64,000 bases of DNA, from the NCBI GenBank assembly GCA_035048485.1, contig CM068583.1:67134306-67198305 (forward strand), written 5' to 3'. The translations under genes and the position numbers were made by a program. Position 1 is the first letter of the stretch. Each line of letters opens with the position of its first letter. Below are positions 62,037-64,000 of this stretch, piece after piece. This stretch comes from Pteria penguin (taxonomy: Eukaryota > Mollusca > Bivalvia > Pterioida > Pteriidae). The notes beneath the pieces were generated by a model. The model was given only the letters and a program-made list of their open reading frames with translations, was not told the origin of the DNA and did not search any database.

Positions 62037-64000
62037 AAACAAGAGGCCCCAAGTGGGCCTATATCGCTCACCTGAGTACCTAGATGATCAGTCATGCATG
62101 AAGGAAGAATTCATTTATTTTTGCATTAATGTGACTAAGTCAACACAGATGTTGAAAATATGTCAAATTTTATTTCAGGCTAGAATAAAAAACAACACTT
62201 TTTTGCACATCCATTCAGGTGATTTTGATATTAAGCATTTCCTTTGTCTCTGCAAGAAGTCATTCAGGGCAACAAGTTAGTCATTTTCTTTAGGTGGGGC
62301 CTTTTGTTGACTGATTTCAAGTCTGGGTCATGAACAACAATTGTTTCAAATATTGTCCAGATCTAACTTAAAATTGCCTAATTTCATATGTTGAGTGTTG
62401 AGAAACATCTAAAAACTTATTTAGATGTGTAAAGATATGAAAAAAAAATTTTGACAACAGCTGGATTTGAACCGCTACTCTCCATATTTCAATTACCATG
62501 TGGTATATGTACCATTGTGAGAACTGCTTTTTAGACATGGTGGCATTATCTGTTAACCAATTTGGATGAAATTTACCAAACTGATAGAGGACCTTTAGTA
62601 CTTCATGTATTCCATGTTTCATTAAAATCTTTCATGTGGTATAACAGCAGAAGTGAAAAATGTGATTGAATTGTTCCTATACACCCTCATTTGGAAGTCT
62701 TAAAAAATTCATAGAAAATCCAAAAATTGCGATATTGACAAAATTCTTTCAAAGTAACAATCCTTACCATAATTATGATCACAATAGTCCATAAGAAATC
62801 ATCATTATCAATTAACTAGGAAATATGACACTTTTTTTTCTGCATTGAATCACCAAGTCCAAAGAAATGTCGAAAAAAATTCTAAAATTTGATTTTGGAA
62901 GGGAACCAAAACGACAATACGTCTTCACTCATCCCTCTAGATCATTTCTATGCATTCTGTTTGTCTCTGTATACAGCCCGTATGAAAAAGAATATTGTTA
63001 AAGGAGGGAACTCTTTTGTGACCTACTTTTGACTATGGTGGCGCCACCTGTAATGAGGTCTGGACGAAAACAACAGAATTTGAAGAGGATCATAAGTGAC
63101 TTATTTCTACCAAGATTTATTAAAATCCTTCAAACAGTTTTGTAGAAAAAGTTGAAAATGTGAAAAATGGCCACCCCCCCCCCCTTTTTTTTCGGGGAAG
63201 TCTTAAACGTAAAATTCCTAATTTCATATGTTGAGTGTTGAGAAACATCTAAAAACTTATTTAGATGTGTAAAAAAAACAAAAATTTTTTTGACCACAGC
63301 TGGATTTGAACCGCTACTCTCCATATTTCAATTACCAAGTGGTATATGTACCATTGTGAGACCTACTTTTTAGACATGGTGGCATTATCTGTTAACCAAT
63401 TTGGATGAAATTTACCAAATTGATAGAGGACTTTTAGTACTTCATGTATTCCATGTTTCATTAAAATCTTTCATGTGGTTTCGTAGAAAAAGTTGAAAAT
63501 GTGAAAAATGGCCAACCCCCCTTTTTTTTGGAAGTCTTAAAAAATTCATAAAAATCCAAAAATTGAGATAATGACAAAATTCTTTCACAATAATATTCCT
63601 TACCACAATTATGATCAAAAAAGTCATTAAGAAATCATCAATATCAATTAACTGAAAAACATGCCACTTTTCTTCATTGAAATGACTAAGTCCAGAAACA
63701 CGTCAAAAAAGCGTAAATTTCTATTTGACGGATCTTAACCCCGAACACAATTTTTAATAACCCATCTTTATAGATTGTTGAAATGCAATTAGTTTCCCCA
63801 TTTATGTACTGGTTCTGGAGAAGAAGATGTTTGAAGAGGGGTACCCTTTTGGGCACTTTTGGTCCTGCCCTGGATCCACCCCTGAGGGAATCTGGATCCC
63901 GAACACAATTTTAGTAGGGGACCTTGAGTACATCATTTACACAAAGTTTGATCCAAATCTGCAATGTAGTTCCAGAGAAGAAGTCAAAAATGTGAAAATG
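62037..64000. mobile_element. Dispersed element starting AACAAGAGGCCCC, with 840-bp internal duplication
   Basis: It starts AACAAGAGGCCCCAAGTGGG with the hairpin GGCCC / GGGCC and the segment CTATATCGCTCACCTGAG, an abundant type of repeat end in bivalves. From 62377 a stretch of about 450 bp (CCTAATTTCATATGTTGAGT onwards) recurs at 63217, 840 bp later, including GCTGGATTTGAACCGCTACT. Apparent open frames of 60-85 codons have no known domain. The right border lies outside the window. Confidence 0.7.

Noticed and set aside
62368..63324. Related antisense frames of 64-84 codons as paralogous genes
   Set aside because: They come from the 840-bp internal duplication of a dispersed repeat and lack any known domain.

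Overview
This is a window of animal nuclear DNA, most likely from a mollusc and probably a bivalve. It is AT-rich, has genes with introns, and is crowded with tandem repeats, tRNA-derived SINEs, LINE remains and small DNA transposons. The SINE types (tRNA-like head, body ending in a CAATCAACCAA-type tail) and elements that begin with AACAAGA followed by a short hairpin are familiar from bivalve genomes. The taxon call is inference from repeat style and not from a marker gene.

Only two host genes can be supported. (1) A GT10 alpha-1,3-fucosyltransferase on the + strand has two coding exons, 10012-10910 and 31010-31337. They are joined by a GT...AG intron of 20,099 bp and encode a complete 408-residue type II Golgi enzyme. 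(2) The last three exons of an FBXO36-like F-box gene lie on the - strand (61379-61554, 60337-60471, 59953-60042). They carry the F-box and the C-terminus; the upstream exons lie outside the window or were not recognised.

Region by region: 1-10 kb is upstream sequence with minisatellites (147, 33, 25, 20 and 121 bp periods) and one SINE with a perfect 12-bp target-site duplication (TSD). 10.9-31.0 kb is the fucosyltransferase intron. It holds a 63-bp and a large 42-bp array, a SINE inserted in another SINE, palindromic elements, and an antisense LINE (about 26.2-20.0 kb) split by a 1.9-kb element that itself contains a TA-flanked MITE. It also holds two TTAA-flanked foldback elements that share the terminus CCACAGG, a hAT-like MITE, and a 5'-truncated sense LINE ending just before the acceptor. 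31.3-41 kb holds a 54-bp minisatellite, a Harbinger-type MITE inside another MITE, Gypsy and LINE fragments, a 29-bp array, and copy A of a 2.6-kb element with hairpins near both ends (copy B at 48.4-51.1 kb). 41.3-57.4 kb is mostly satellite-like: arrays of 27, 42, 45 and 44 bp. The 45- and 44-bp arrays adjoin and clearly descend from one ancestral monomer. 58-64 kb holds a MITE, the FBXO36 exons and a dispersed element with an internal 840-bp duplication.

Roughly a quarter of the window is tandem repeat. Several periods are multiples of three, so the arrays produce long open frames on both strands. I regard these as artefacts. The two genes have no evident functional link.
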